Source: an uncultured Clostridia bacterium
GTDB lineage: Bacteria > Bacillota > Clostridia > Christensenellales > UBA3700
Direction of reading: 5' to 3'
Assembly (NCBI GenBank): GCA_937880755.1
Contig: CALGRX010000005.1
Span: 1-53,711 of the forward strand
DNA: 53,711 nt
Both the position numbers and the translations under genes were made by a program. Positions 1 to 7,521 of this stretch are shown here, in pieces; the first letter of the stretch is position 1, and every line of letters starts with the position of its first letter. Below the pieces are notes generated by a model. That model was not told the origin of the DNA. It ran no database searches and saw only the letters and a program-made list of their open reading frames with translations.

Positions 1-2
1 TT

Positions 3-464
3 AGATTATTTTTTAAGAACAAACTTATAAGCACTATCGTGCTTGTGATTTTGCTCGTCGCATCTATATTCGCCATTACGGTAATGAATATATTTTTTAG
101 TTACGTCGAGATAGGTAAGAATACCATAGAGGAGACTTATAACGATTGTAAGAAAAGAATAAGATTCCATATCGGCGAACTAAATGAAGATTATTATTCG
201 GCAGGAGATATAGAATTTTTGTCGGCAAATGCAAAAGAGTGGGGGTATGACAGTCAACTGACTTCGGAAAATATGGCTAAGATTGACGTTGAACAGAGTA
301 ATACAATTATGATTTACGCTCGTGGCCGTGTGGGCAATGATTGTGGTCTTGATTTTGGCGTGGCTTTTGTGTATGCAACGACGCCGCTCGTAGCATACGG
401 TTGCGCTAATGACTTCACCAAAAAGAACATAACCGAAATACTTAACGGTAAAAATCAAAACTGA
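3..464 (+). CDS. Hypothetical membrane-anchored protein, 5' end outside window
   Basis: The reading frame is open from the window edge, so the true start lies upstream and the gene is partial. The visible part has a few basic residues, one hydrophobic segment of about 20 residues near the N-terminus (visible residues ~10-30), and a ~110-residue hydrophilic remainder with three cysteines. This looks like a single-pass membrane protein with one large soluble domain. I do not recognise the family. A weak hairpin with a T run follows the stop, and ruvA has its own promoter, so this gene probably ends an upstream transcription unit. Confidence 0.6.
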   Translation, partial: RLFFKNKLISTIVLVILLVASIFAITVMNIFFSYVEIGKNTIEETYNDCKKRIRFHIGELNEDYYSAGDIEFLSANAKEWGYDSQLTSENMAKIDVEQSNTIMIYARGRVGNDCGLDFGVAFVYATTPLVAYGCANDFTKKNITEILNGKNQN

Positions 465-488
465 AAAGAGATAATAGACGATACTCTT

Positions 489-520
489 AAGTCATGCCTA
501 TCTAATAGACTTGACTTTTT
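489..520 (+). terminator. Weak terminator-like hairpin before ruvA
   Basis: AAGTCA (489-494) can pair with TGACTT (512-517) across a 17-nt loop and is followed by a short T run. The 3' arm overlaps the -35 box of ruvA. The stem is short, so this is a tentative terminator for the upstream gene. Confidence 0.35.
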
Positions 521-545
521 TATATAAATAAATTATGATTGAGAT
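511..545 (+). promoter_or_regulatory. ruvA promoter, predicted leaderless
   Basis: TTGACT (511-516), a 17-nt spacer, and TATGAT (534-539) are followed by exactly 6 nt and then the ruvA ATG at 546. Transcription is expected to start at or next to the A of the ATG. No Shine-Dalgarno sequence precedes the start. Confidence 0.65.
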
Positions 546-1145
546 ATGTATTATTCTATCAGTGGAAAAGTGATATATTGCGGCGAGGGTAGGCTCGTCG
601 TTGAGTGTGGCGGAGTGGGATACGACCTTGCGGTGTCGACCTCAACTCTCATTAAACTCGGCAATATCGGTCAACAAGTGACGGTATATACCTACCTACA
701 AGTGCAAGAGGACGCGCTGCGACTCTTCGGCTTCAATAGCCGAGAAGAAAAGGCTATGTTCGAGAACCTACTCACCGTGTCGGGGGTAGGTCCGAAACTT
801 GCCATACAAATCTTGTCGGGGCAAGAGTTGGGACAGTTAGTAGCCTCTATCGTCAACGCCGACGTCAAGGCTATAGCAAGCAGTAAGGGTGTAGGCAAAA
901 AGACTGCCGAGAGGATAGTACTCGAGTTGCAGGGCAAGCTCAACGCCGACGGTGCGTTGGAGAGCATATTGGGTGCAAACGCAACGCCTGTCGCTACGAG
1001 TGGCGACGCAATCACTCGCGACGCGGTAGAAGCCTTGATGAGTTTCGGCATATCTCGCTCGCAAGCCGAGCAAGCCGTGGCTAAGGTAAGGGGCAACGCC
1101 GACGACCTCGAGAGCGTCATTGCGCTGGCATTTAGGAGTTTGTAA
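546..1145 (+). CDS. ruvA: Holliday junction branch migration protein RuvA
   Basis: 199 residues, the usual length for RuvA. RuvA tetramers bind the four-way junction and load the RuvB motor during recombinational repair. An N-terminal OB-fold region is followed by two helix-hairpin-helix motifs visible as GVGPKLA (~81) and GVGKKTAE (~116). A C-terminal UBA-like domain (~150-199) is the part that contacts RuvB in this family. The gene is followed after 1 nt by ruvB. The ATG at 546 gives the standard N-terminus and sits 6 nt after a -10 hexamer, with no ribosome binding site. Confidence 0.96.
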   Translation: MYYSISGKVIYCGEGRLVVECGGVGYDLAVSTSTLIKLGNIGQQVTVYTYLQVQEDALRLFGFNSREEKAMFENLLTVSGVGPKLAIQILSGQELGQLVASIVNADVKAIASSKGVGKKTAERIVLELQGKLNADGALESILGANATPVATSGDAITRDAVEALMSFGISRSQAEQAVAKVRGNADDLESVIALAFRSL

Positions 1146-1146
1146 T

Positions 1147-2205
1147 ATGGATTTTGAACAAGACGATACCCAAAGATTTATGTCCTCACTAGCGGGGCTT
1201 GGCGAAAAGGAAGCGGAAAACACCCTTAGACCTAAGACCATGCAAGACTACGTGGGACAAGATAAGGTCAAAGAAAATCTCGAAATTTATATCAAAGCCG
1301 CTCTTGCCAGAGGCGAGTCGCTCGACCACGTTTTGCTATACGGACCTCCGGGACTTGGCAAGACTACGCTTGCGCATATTATCGCCAACGAAATGGGCAG
1401 TCAAATAAGGATAACCAGTGGACCCGCAATCGAAAAGGCGGGAGATTTGGCGGCAATACTCACCAATCTCGAGAAGAACGACGTGCTATTTATAGACGAA
1501 ATTCATCGTCTCAACCGCAATATCGAAGAGGTATTGTATTCGGCTATGGAAGACTTTGCGCTCGACTTCGTGGTGGGCAAAGGTCCGTCTGCCAAGAGCA
1601 TTAGAATATCGCTCAACAAGTTTACACTCATAGGTGCGACCACCAAGGCGGGTATGATAACCTCACCGCTTAGAGATAGATTCGGCGTCAACTGTAGGTT
1701 GGAACTCTACACCCCCGACCAACTAGCCGATATCGTCAAGAGGTCGGCGCAACTGCTCGGCGTCAAAATCAGCGAGGACGGCGCAAGGGAAATCGCACTC
1801 AGAAGTCGTGGAACACCGAGAATTGCCAATCGTATACTCAAGCGTGTGCGTGACTTTGCCGAGATTATGGGGGACGGCGTTGTGGACAAAAAGGTTGCCG
1901 ATTATGCCCTCAACAAGATGGAAATCGACTCGCTAGGTCTTGACAACGTGGATAGGAAGATACTCGATACTATCATCAACAAGTTTGGCGGCGGACCCGT
2001 GGGACTCGACACATTGTCGGCTTCGATTGGCGAGGACAGCGGAACGATAGAGGACGTGTACGAGCCTTATCTTATGCAGATTGCATTCGTTGCTCGCACG
2101 CCTAGAGGTAGAATATGTCTATCCGACGCATATCGTCATCTAGGACTCATTCCGCCTAAGGACGAGAGCAGGCAGTTATCGCTGTTTGAGGTAAACGATG
2201 ACTAA
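1147..2205 (+). CDS. ruvB: Holliday junction helicase motor RuvB
   Basis: 352 residues; AAA+ ATPase that drives branch migration with RuvA. The Walker A motif GPPGLGKT lies at residues 66-73, Walker B DVLFIDEIHRL around 120, and a C-terminal winged-helix domain follows. An upstream in-frame ATG at 1120 lies inside ruvA. The start at 1147 is preferred because AGGAG lies about 8 nt upstream and it gives the usual RuvB N-terminus. The 3' end overlaps queA by 8 nt, so ruvA-ruvB-queA are translationally linked. Confidence 0.96.
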   Translation: MDFEQDDTQRFMSSLAGLGEKEAENTLRPKTMQDYVGQDKVKENLEIYIKAALARGESLDHVLLYGPPGLGKTTLAHIIANEMGSQIRITSGPAIEKAGDLAAILTNLEKNDVLFIDEIHRLNRNIEEVLYSAMEDFALDFVVGKGPSAKSIRISLNKFTLIGATTKAGMITSPLRDRFGVNCRLELYTPDQLADIVKRSAQLLGVKISEDGAREIALRSRGTPRIANRILKRVRDFAEIMGDGVVDKKVADYALNKMEIDSLGLDNVDRKILDTIINKFGGGPVGLDTLSASIGEDSGTIEDVYEPYLMQIAFVARTPRGRICLSDAYRHLGLIPPKDESRQLSLFEVNDD

Positions 2206-3241
2206 TCTATCGACTCACGACTTCTACTACGACTTGCCCAAAGAGCTCATTGCACAGACTCCCGTCGAGCCGAGAGACAGCTCTCGTATGCTAGTCTATC
2301 ATAAGGACGATAAGAGTATAGAGCACAAACGTTTCTATGATTTGGTAGACTATCTGCACGAGGGAGATTTGCTGGTTGTCAACGAGACCAAGGTCATACC
2401 CGCAAGGCTATTTGCCAGCCGTATGAGCGAGGTTGCAAGCAAAGAAAAGAATTGCGAAGTTTTGCTACTCAAAAGGCTAAATTACACCGCTTGGGAGTGC
2501 ATAACCAGACCTGCCAAAAAGTTGAAGATAGGCACACGCCTCGACTTCGGTGACGACCTAAAAGGCGAAGTAGTCGGCTACGGCGAAGAGGGTATAAGGA
2601 AAATAAAATTCGAGTGGCAAGGCGTATTCGAGGATGTACTCGACAAGATAGGCAATATGCCACTTCCACCGTATATCACTAAGAGGCTCGAGGACAAAGA
2701 CCGATATCAGACGGTATATAGCAAGGTTCAAGGCTCGGCTGCCGCACCGACCGCGGGACTACACTTCACCAATAGGCTAATAAATGAACTCAAAGCCAAG
2801 GGCGTGCAATTTGCCAAAGTATTGCTCCACGTGGGACTAGGTACTTTCCGTCCCGTCAAAGTCGACAATATCTTGGAGCACAAGATGCATAGCGAGTATT
2901 ATGAGATAGACCAAGCTAACGCCGATCTCATCAACAGTGCGGTGAGAGAGGGACGACGCGTAATATGCGTAGGCACTACCAGCGTTAGAGTGGTGGAGAG
3001 CGTTGCTGACGACGACGGCTACGTCAAGGCTTGTAGTGGCAACACCGACATATTTATCTATCCGTCCTATCGTTTTAAGACGGTGAGGGGCTTGATAACC
3101 AACTTCCACTTGCCAGAGTCAACGCTCATAATGCTAGTCAGCGCCTTCATAGGCAAAGAGGAAACTCTAAAAATGTACGAAATCGCCGTGCAAGAAAAGT
3201 ATAGATTTTTCTCATTCGGCGACGCAACTCTATTGATATAA
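2198..3241 (+). CDS. queA: S-adenosylmethionine:tRNA ribosyltransferase-isomerase QueA
   Basis: 347 residues, full length. QueA transfers and isomerises the ribosyl group of SAM onto 7-aminomethyl-7-deazaguanine in tRNA, forming epoxyqueuosine. Family features visible are the N-terminal FxYxLPxELIAQxP-type region (residues ~8-21), the AAPTAGLHFT block and the HVGLGTFRPV block. It overlaps the end of ruvB by 8 nt and is followed after 7 nt by tgt, which acts just before it in the pathway. No preQ1 synthesis genes lie nearby. Confidence 0.96.
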   Translation: MTNLSTHDFYYDLPKELIAQTPVEPRDSSRMLVYHKDDKSIEHKRFYDLVDYLHEGDLLVVNETKVIPARLFASRMSEVASKEKNCEVLLLKRLNYTAWECITRPAKKLKIGTRLDFGDDLKGEVVGYGEEGIRKIKFEWQGVFEDVLDKIGNMPLPPYITKRLEDKDRYQTVYSKVQGSAAAPTAGLHFTNRLINELKAKGVQFAKVLLHVGLGTFRPVKVDNILEHKMHSEYYEIDQANADLINSAVREGRRVICVGTTSVRVVESVADDDGYVKACSGNTDIFIYPSYRFKTVRGLITNFHLPESTLIMLVSAFIGKEETLKMYEIAVQEKYRFFSFGDATLLI

Positions 3242-3248
3242 GGAATTT

Positions 3249-4376
3249 ATGTTCAAATACGAAGTAATCAAAGTATGCAAGCAATCGGGCGCAAGAGTGG
3301 GCAAGCTCACCACTCCTCACGGTGAAATCATCACGCCGGTATTTATGCCCGTAGGCACCAACGCCACCGTCAAAGCCCTGACTCCGAGAGATTTGGAAGA
3401 AGCCAAGGCTTCGATTATACTTGCCAATACCTATCACTTGTACCTAAGACCGGGTGAAGACTTAGTAGCCAAAGCCGGCGGACTGCACGAGTTTATGCAA
3501 TGGCACAAGCCTATCCTTACCGACAGCGGAGGCTTTCAAGTCTTTTCTCTATCCGCTATGCGTAAAATCACCGACGAGGGCGTGACATTTGCCTCGTATA
3601 TCGACGGCTCGAGGCACTTTATGAGTCCCAAAAAGGCTATAGAGGTAGAGAATAAGCTCGGCGCGGACATCATAATGGCTTTTGACGAATGCACCGAGGG
3701 CAATAGCGACTACGCCACAGCCAAGACCGCTCTCAGAAGAACCAATCTTTGGCTCGATAGATGCGTCAAGGCGCACCAAAGAGATGACCAAATGCTATTC
3801 CCGATAGTGCAAGGCAATATGTACAAGGACCTACGTATAGAGTCTATCAAAAAGGTGCTCGAACACGCCAAATGCGGCTTTTCGATAGGCGGACTGTCGG
3901 TGGGCGAGCCAAAGCCCGTTATGTACGAGATGCTCGACACGCTAAGACCTTACTATCCCGACGATCAGCCTCGATACCTCATGGGCGTAGGTAGTCCCGA
4001 CTGTTTGGTCGAGGGAATTATGCGCGGTATAGATATGTTCGACTGCGTTTTGCCTACACGTATGGCGCGCAACGGCACGGCCTTTACTCGTGACGGCAAT
4101 TTGACGATACGCAACGCGGCTTTTGCCGAGGACTTTGCGCCGGTGGAAGAGGGTTGCGACTGCTATTGTTGTCGCAATTTTTCGAGAGCCTATATCAGAC
4201 ACCTCATCAAGTCGGACGAGATTTTGGGCGGTAAGCTCTTATCCATTCACAACATAAGATTTTTGACTAAGCTTATGGAAGATATCAGACAAGCCATTAT
4301 GGAAGACAGGTTTGGCGACTTCTATCGCGAGTTTACCGCAAGATACAAGTGGGGCAAGGGCGGAGTAAGAAAATAA
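3249..4376 (+). CDS. tgt: tRNA-guanine transglycosylase (queuine/preQ1 type)
   Basis: 375 residues. Exchanges guanine-34 for preQ1 in tRNAs with GUN anticodons. The catalytic aspartate region TDSGGFQVFSL starts at ~91, the nucleophile region is DCVLPTRMARNG (~265), and the zinc site CDCYCC with a downstream His is near residue 305-335. It forms a queuosine pair with queA and is the last gene of the ruvABqueAtgt unit. A 129-nt gap with its own promoter separates it from yajC. Confidence 0.97.
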   Translation: MFKYEVIKVCKQSGARVGKLTTPHGEIITPVFMPVGTNATVKALTPRDLEEAKASIILANTYHLYLRPGEDLVAKAGGLHEFMQWHKPILTDSGGFQVFSLSAMRKITDEGVTFASYIDGSRHFMSPKKAIEVENKLGADIIMAFDECTEGNSDYATAKTALRRTNLWLDRCVKAHQRDDQMLFPIVQGNMYKDLRIESIKKVLEHAKCGFSIGGLSVGEPKPVMYEMLDTLRPYYPDDQPRYLMGVGSPDCLVEGIMRGIDMFDCVLPTRMARNGTAFTRDGNLTIRNAAFAEDFAPVEEGCDCYCCRNFSRAYIRHLIKSDEILGGKLLSIHNIRFLTKLMEDIRQAIMEDRFGDFYREFTARYKWGKGGVRK

Positions 4377-4447
4377 CGCCTTGCGACAAAAAGTCCACTC
4401 ATTGTGTAATTTTTTTGTTAATATTTTTAGAAAATACGCAATATGTG

Positions 4448-4476
4448 TTGATTTTTTTGCAAATATTGTTTAAGAT
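4448..4476 (+). promoter_or_regulatory. Sigma-A type promoter upstream of yajC
   Basis: TTGATT (4448-4453), a 17-nt spacer, and TAAGAT (4471-4476) lie in an AT-rich gap. A leader of about 20 nt with AAGGAG precedes yajC. Confidence 0.5.
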
Positions 4477-4505
4477 AAACTAAACGAAAATTAAAGGAGA
4501 ACGTT

Positions 4506-5003
4506 ATGAATAATATAATTTTGGCAGCTTCTTCCCAAACCAGCTCTATAACTATGCTCATCGTAATGGCAGTTTTGTTGGTTGGTATGATGCTACTTTC
4601 TATCATTCCTCAGAAGAAAAGACAAAAGAAGGCTCAAGAGATGATGAACTCTATCAAAGTCGGCACCAAGGTCAAGACCATCGGTGGTTTCGTGGGAGTT
4701 ATCAAAGCAATAGACAACCAAAGCAACTGCTTCGTGCTCGACCTTAGCGCTAGCGAGGACGGCTCGGTTACCGTCGTACTTGACAAATCTGCTATCTACA
4801 CCACCATGACCACTTCGGCAGAGGGCGTCGTAGAAGAGGTTAAACCTGAAGAAAACGTTGCCGTTGCAGAGGACGAGGTTGAGGCTGAGGCAAAACTTGC
4901 CGAGAAAAAGGCTAAGAAAACCGACAAGAAAAAGGCTCAAGCCGAAGAAGCCGAGGTCGTTGACGCAGAAGTCGTTGAGACCGAGACTAAAGACGAAATC
5001 TAA
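4506..5003 (+). CDS. yajC: Preprotein translocase accessory protein YajC with charged C-terminal extension
   Basis: 165 residues, longer than typical YajC (about 85-115). One transmembrane helix lies at ~17-38, then a conserved basic region (IPQKKRQKKAQEM) and the cytosolic core with VGTKVKTIGGFVG. From about residue 105 onward there is a low-complexity tail of Glu, Lys, Ala and Val, which accounts for the extra length. YajC associates with SecDF. Here it precedes the SCIFF locus and secDF. AAGGAG lies just upstream of the ATG, and a terminator follows the gene. Confidence 0.92.
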   Translation: MNNIILAASSQTSSITMLIVMAVLLVGMMLLSIIPQKKRQKKAQEMMNSIKVGTKVKTIGGFVGVIKAIDNQSNCFVLDLSASEDGSVTVVLDKSAIYTTMTTSAEGVVEEVKPEENVAVAEDEVEAEAKLAEKKAKKTDKKKAQAEEAEVVDAEVVETETKDEI

Positions 5004-5022
5004 TTGGCAAAATAACAATCAA

Positions 5023-5060
5023 GCGGTGCAAGAGATTGCACCGCTATTTGTTTATTTTTG
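5023..5060 (+). terminator. Intrinsic terminator after yajC
   Basis: GCGGTGCA (5023-5030) pairs perfectly with TGCACCGC (5037-5044) across a 6-nt loop, followed by a T-rich tract. Confidence 0.85.
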
Positions 5061-5175
5061 GGAAATTTTTGCAACGAAACGGCAATTTGCCAACTATTTG
5101 CGTAATTTAGTGTAGCCGATATAGCGTTTGTTTTGTCGATATCTAAAGTAGTTTAAATAAGATATCATATCTACC

Positions 5176-5204
5176 GCCTCCTCGTCATAGATTGAGGCAG
5201 GAGG
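5176..5204 (+). promoter_or_regulatory. Two mutually exclusive hairpins around the ribosome binding site
   Basis: The AGGAGG ribosome binding site (5199-5204) is complementary to CCTCCT (5177-5182). The overlapping GCCTC (5176-5180) is complementary to GAGGC (5194-5198), a pairing that would leave the ribosome binding site free. Both stems are short, so a regulatory role is speculative. Confidence 0.3.
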
Positions 5205-5209
5205 ATTAT

Positions 5210-5599
5210 ATGAAAAAATTAGGTTCAAGGGATATTTTGGACGTGGTGTTGGGCGGTGTAATTGCCGTCCTTATATCGGTTTTGCTGACACTTGTGTTTG
5301 CGATAGTGCTCAAGTTCGTCAACGTGTCGGACGGGGTAATAGACGGGGTGAATATCGCCGTGAGAATAATCAGCGTGGCGGTAGGCAGTTTTTTAGCAAT
5401 CAAAAGCACGCGCTACGGCATCGTCAAGGGACTTCTTATCGGGGTGATATACGTGCTGACGTCCTTTTTGGTGTTCGGTCTTTTGGCAGGCTCGCTCAGT
5501 ATAAGTACGCTAAAACTCGTCGATTTTCTTTGCGGTATAGTTGCGGGCATCATCAGCGCGGTGGTGGTCGTCAACGTCAAAAAGCCTAGCACGGTTTGA
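5210..5599 (+). CDS. TIGR04086-like small membrane protein
   Basis: 129 residues with four predicted transmembrane segments (roughly 14-36, 46-66, 70-92 and 98-121) and little soluble sequence. Size, topology and position between yajC and a SCIFF peptide gene match the TIGR04086 family, whose function is unknown. The start at 5210 is chosen because AGGAGG lies 5 nt upstream; a GTG-type or earlier start at 5192 would place the ribosome binding site inside the gene. The neighbourhood suggests a role linked to the membrane or Sec system, but this is inference. Confidence 0.7.
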   Translation: MKKLGSRDILDVVLGGVIAVLISVLLTLVFAIVLKFVNVSDGVIDGVNIAVRIISVAVGSFLAIKSTRYGIVKGLLIGVIYVLTSFLVFGLLAGSLSISTLKLVDFLCGIVAGIISAVVVVNVKKPSTV

Positions 5600-5657
5600 G
5601 AAAAACCACTAAAATTTGCGACAAAAACCGCTAAAATAAGTTATTGTAAAAAAGTAC

Positions 5658-5686
5658 TTGCCAAACCGTATAAAATGATATAAAAT
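5658..5686 (+). promoter_or_regulatory. Promoter of the SCIFF operon
   Basis: TTGCCA (5658-5663), 17-nt spacer, TAAAAT (5681-5686), about 32 nt before the scfA start codon. Confidence 0.6.
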
Positions 5687-5718
5687 ATCAATAAATAAAT
5701 AACCTTGACGGAGGCATT

Positions 5719-5892
5719 ATGAAACATATTAATTCTATCGTAAACAATGGTATGAAAAAGTCCGGCAACATCGGTTGCGGTGAGTGTCAATCCAGTTGCC
5801 AATCTGCTTGCAAAACTTCTTGCACCGTAGGCAACCAATCTTGCAAAAACAGAGATGAAAAGGTAAATTCGCCAAAGAAACCTTTGCTGTAA
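5719..5892 (+). CDS. scfA: SCIFF ranthipeptide precursor (six cysteines in forty-five residues)
   Basis: 57 residues, starting MKHI and preceded by GGAGG at good spacing. Six cysteines lie at 20, 23, 27, 31, 35 and 42 within the hallmark core CGECQSSCQSACKTSC, followed by TVGNQSC. SCIFF peptides are modified by a partner radical SAM enzyme that installs thioether cross-links from cysteine sulfur to non-alpha carbons. The partner, scfB, starts 18 nt downstream. After the last cysteine there is a 15-residue basic tail (KNRDEK...KKPLL), longer than in many homologues. The gene is shorter than common ORF cut-offs. The biological role of SCIFF is not settled. Confidence 0.95.
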   Translation: MKHINSIVNNGMKKSGNIGCGECQSSCQSACKTSCTVGNQSCKNRDEKVNSPKKPLL

Positions 5893-5910
5893 GCGACAAT
5901 TAGGTACAAA

Positions 5911-7269
5911 ATGACGCATTCTTTTAGTTTTAATTATCACGAGAGGGCGTACTATTTTGTTTGGGACAAAGAAAGTGGCAGTCTACATAACGTGGATTAT
6001 GTCGCTTTTTTAGTTGTCAAAAATCGTTTCGGCGAAGATATGACCGACCAAGAAAAGGACGATTTTGCCAAGCTTGATAGTACGACTATAGGGGAGGTCA
6101 ACGAAGAGCTCGACGTCCTCGTCGAGCAAGGCGTGCTAGACAGCCCTTGCACCGTTACCCAAAATCAAAAACGCGTGGGCGAAATCAAAGCCCTGTGTTT
6201 GCATATTTGCCACGACTGCAATCTAAGGTGTAGATATTGCTTTGCCGACGAAGGCACTTATCACACGACTGATAGAGCTTATATGTCTTTGGAAGTGGGT
6301 TGCAAGGCGGTGGACTTTCTCATCGAGCATAGTGGCAAAAGACGCAATTTGGAGATAGACTTCTTCGGCGGCGAACCTTTGATGAACTTCGACGTAGTCA
6401 AGGGCATAGTGGACTACGCCAGAAGCAGAGAACAGGAGAGCGGTAAGACCTTTTCCTTCACTATGACCACCAACTGCGTGCTTCTAAACGATAAGACTAT
6501 TGAGTGGCTTAACAAGGAGATGAGCAACGTAGTGTTGAGCATAGACGGCAGACCTTGCGTGCACAACGCCGTGCGTAAGGCAGTCAACGGCAAAGAATGC
6601 TACGATATTATCCTCAAAAACGTGCAAAAATTCAGAAGCGTGCGTGGTGACAAGTCCTACTACGTGAGAGGCACTTTTACGGCGCTTAACCTTGACTTTG
6701 CGGATGACGTGGTTGCTCTCAATGACGCCGGCTTTGACCAAATATCGCTAGAGCCCGTAGTTACGGATATACCCGACCTTGCTATCAAGGAGGAGCACCT
6801 TCCACGCATTTTGGAGCAGTACGACAAGCTTGCCGAGATTTATATAGATAGACGTAAGGGCGACAAGTGGTTCAACTTTTTCCACTTTATGATTGACCTA
6901 GAGGGCGGACCTTGCGTAATCAAGCGTTTGACGGGTTGCGGTTCGGGGTGCGAATATCTCGCCGTGACGCCTGACGGAAGCCTCTATCCTTGCCACCAAT
7001 TTGCCGAAAAGGAAGGCTACAAAATGGGCAACGTCTTTGACGGCGATATCGATATGGACGTGTCGCTCAAGTTTGCTAAGAATATCGTCACCAACAAGCC
7101 CGACTGTGCCGATTGTATTGCCAAATACTATTGCAGCGGCGGTTGCGTTGCCAACAATCTCAACTATGCAGGCTCTATGGACAAGCCTTACGCTATCAGT
7201 TGCGCTATGATGCGCAAGCGTTTTGAGCTTTCGCTGGCAATATCCGCAATCGAAGGGGCGCAAGAGTAA
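5911..7269 (+). CDS. scfB: SCIFF maturase, radical SAM/SPASM thioether-forming enzyme
   Basis: 452 residues. The radical SAM cluster motif CNLRCRYC gives C103, C107 and C110, and GGEP (153-156) is the SAM-binding motif. The SPASM auxiliary cluster domain contains C343, C347, C361, C399, C402, C408, C412 and C431. The ~95-residue N-terminal region fits a RiPP precursor-recognition (RRE-like) domain. Pairing with scfA 18 nt upstream identifies it as the SCIFF maturase. A terminator hairpin follows at 7315, so scfA-scfB form a two-gene unit. There is no dedicated exporter or protease next to it; secDF follow directly. Confidence 0.94.
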   Translation: MTHSFSFNYHERAYYFVWDKESGSLHNVDYVAFLVVKNRFGEDMTDQEKDDFAKLDSTTIGEVNEELDVLVEQGVLDSPCTVTQNQKRVGEIKALCLHICHDCNLRCRYCFADEGTYHTTDRAYMSLEVGCKAVDFLIEHSGKRRNLEIDFFGGEPLMNFDVVKGIVDYARSREQESGKTFSFTMTTNCVLLNDKTIEWLNKEMSNVVLSIDGRPCVHNAVRKAVNGKECYDIILKNVQKFRSVRGDKSYYVRGTFTALNLDFADDVVALNDAGFDQISLEPVVTDIPDLAIKEEHLPRILEQYDKLAEIYIDRRKGDKWFNFFHFMIDLEGGPCVIKRLTGCGSGCEYLAVTPDGSLYPCHQFAEKEGYKMGNVFDGDIDMDVSLKFAKNIVTNKPDCADCIAKYYCSGGCVANNLNYAGSMDKPYAISCAMMRKRFELSLAISAIEGAQE

Positions 7270-7314
7270 CGACCTAGACTAGTAGCCGACTAAATTTTAT
7301 ATTATCTTGACGAT

Positions 7315-7350
7315 ATACGCTTTTCGTTATATGCGAGAAGCGTATTTTTG
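7315..7350 (+). terminator. Intrinsic terminator after scfB
   Basis: ATACGCTT (7315-7322) pairs with AAGCGTAT (7338-7345), followed by TTTTG. Confidence 0.75.
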
Positions 7351-7422
7351 CATTTATATAAGTATTTCTGAGATTATTTCTGAGAAATTTTATTCCGTTG
7401 CCTCTTTATTTTGTCAAAGTTA

Positions 7423-7451
7423 TTGACAATAATATTATATAAATATATAAT
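7423..7451 (+). promoter_or_regulatory. Perfect-consensus promoter for secDF
   Basis: TTGACA (7423-7428), exactly 17 nt, TATAAT (7446-7451). Both hexamers are full consensus. A leader of about 65 nt with AGGAGG precedes secD. Confidence 0.85.
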
Positions 7452-7521
7452 AAAAAAGACTAAATTATTATGTCCTATAGGACTATATGTAGAGTTGACA
7501 AATATTAGGAGGCAACACAAG

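Noticed and set aside
4858..5115. Arg/Lys/Pro-rich frame overlapping the yajC tail
   Set aside because: Frame-shifted reading of the low-complexity yajC tail that runs through the terminator.
5600..5640. Two short AAAAACC(A/G)CTAAAAT repeats
   Set aside because: Only two imperfect copies in AT-rich DNA; not a CRISPR or a clear operator.
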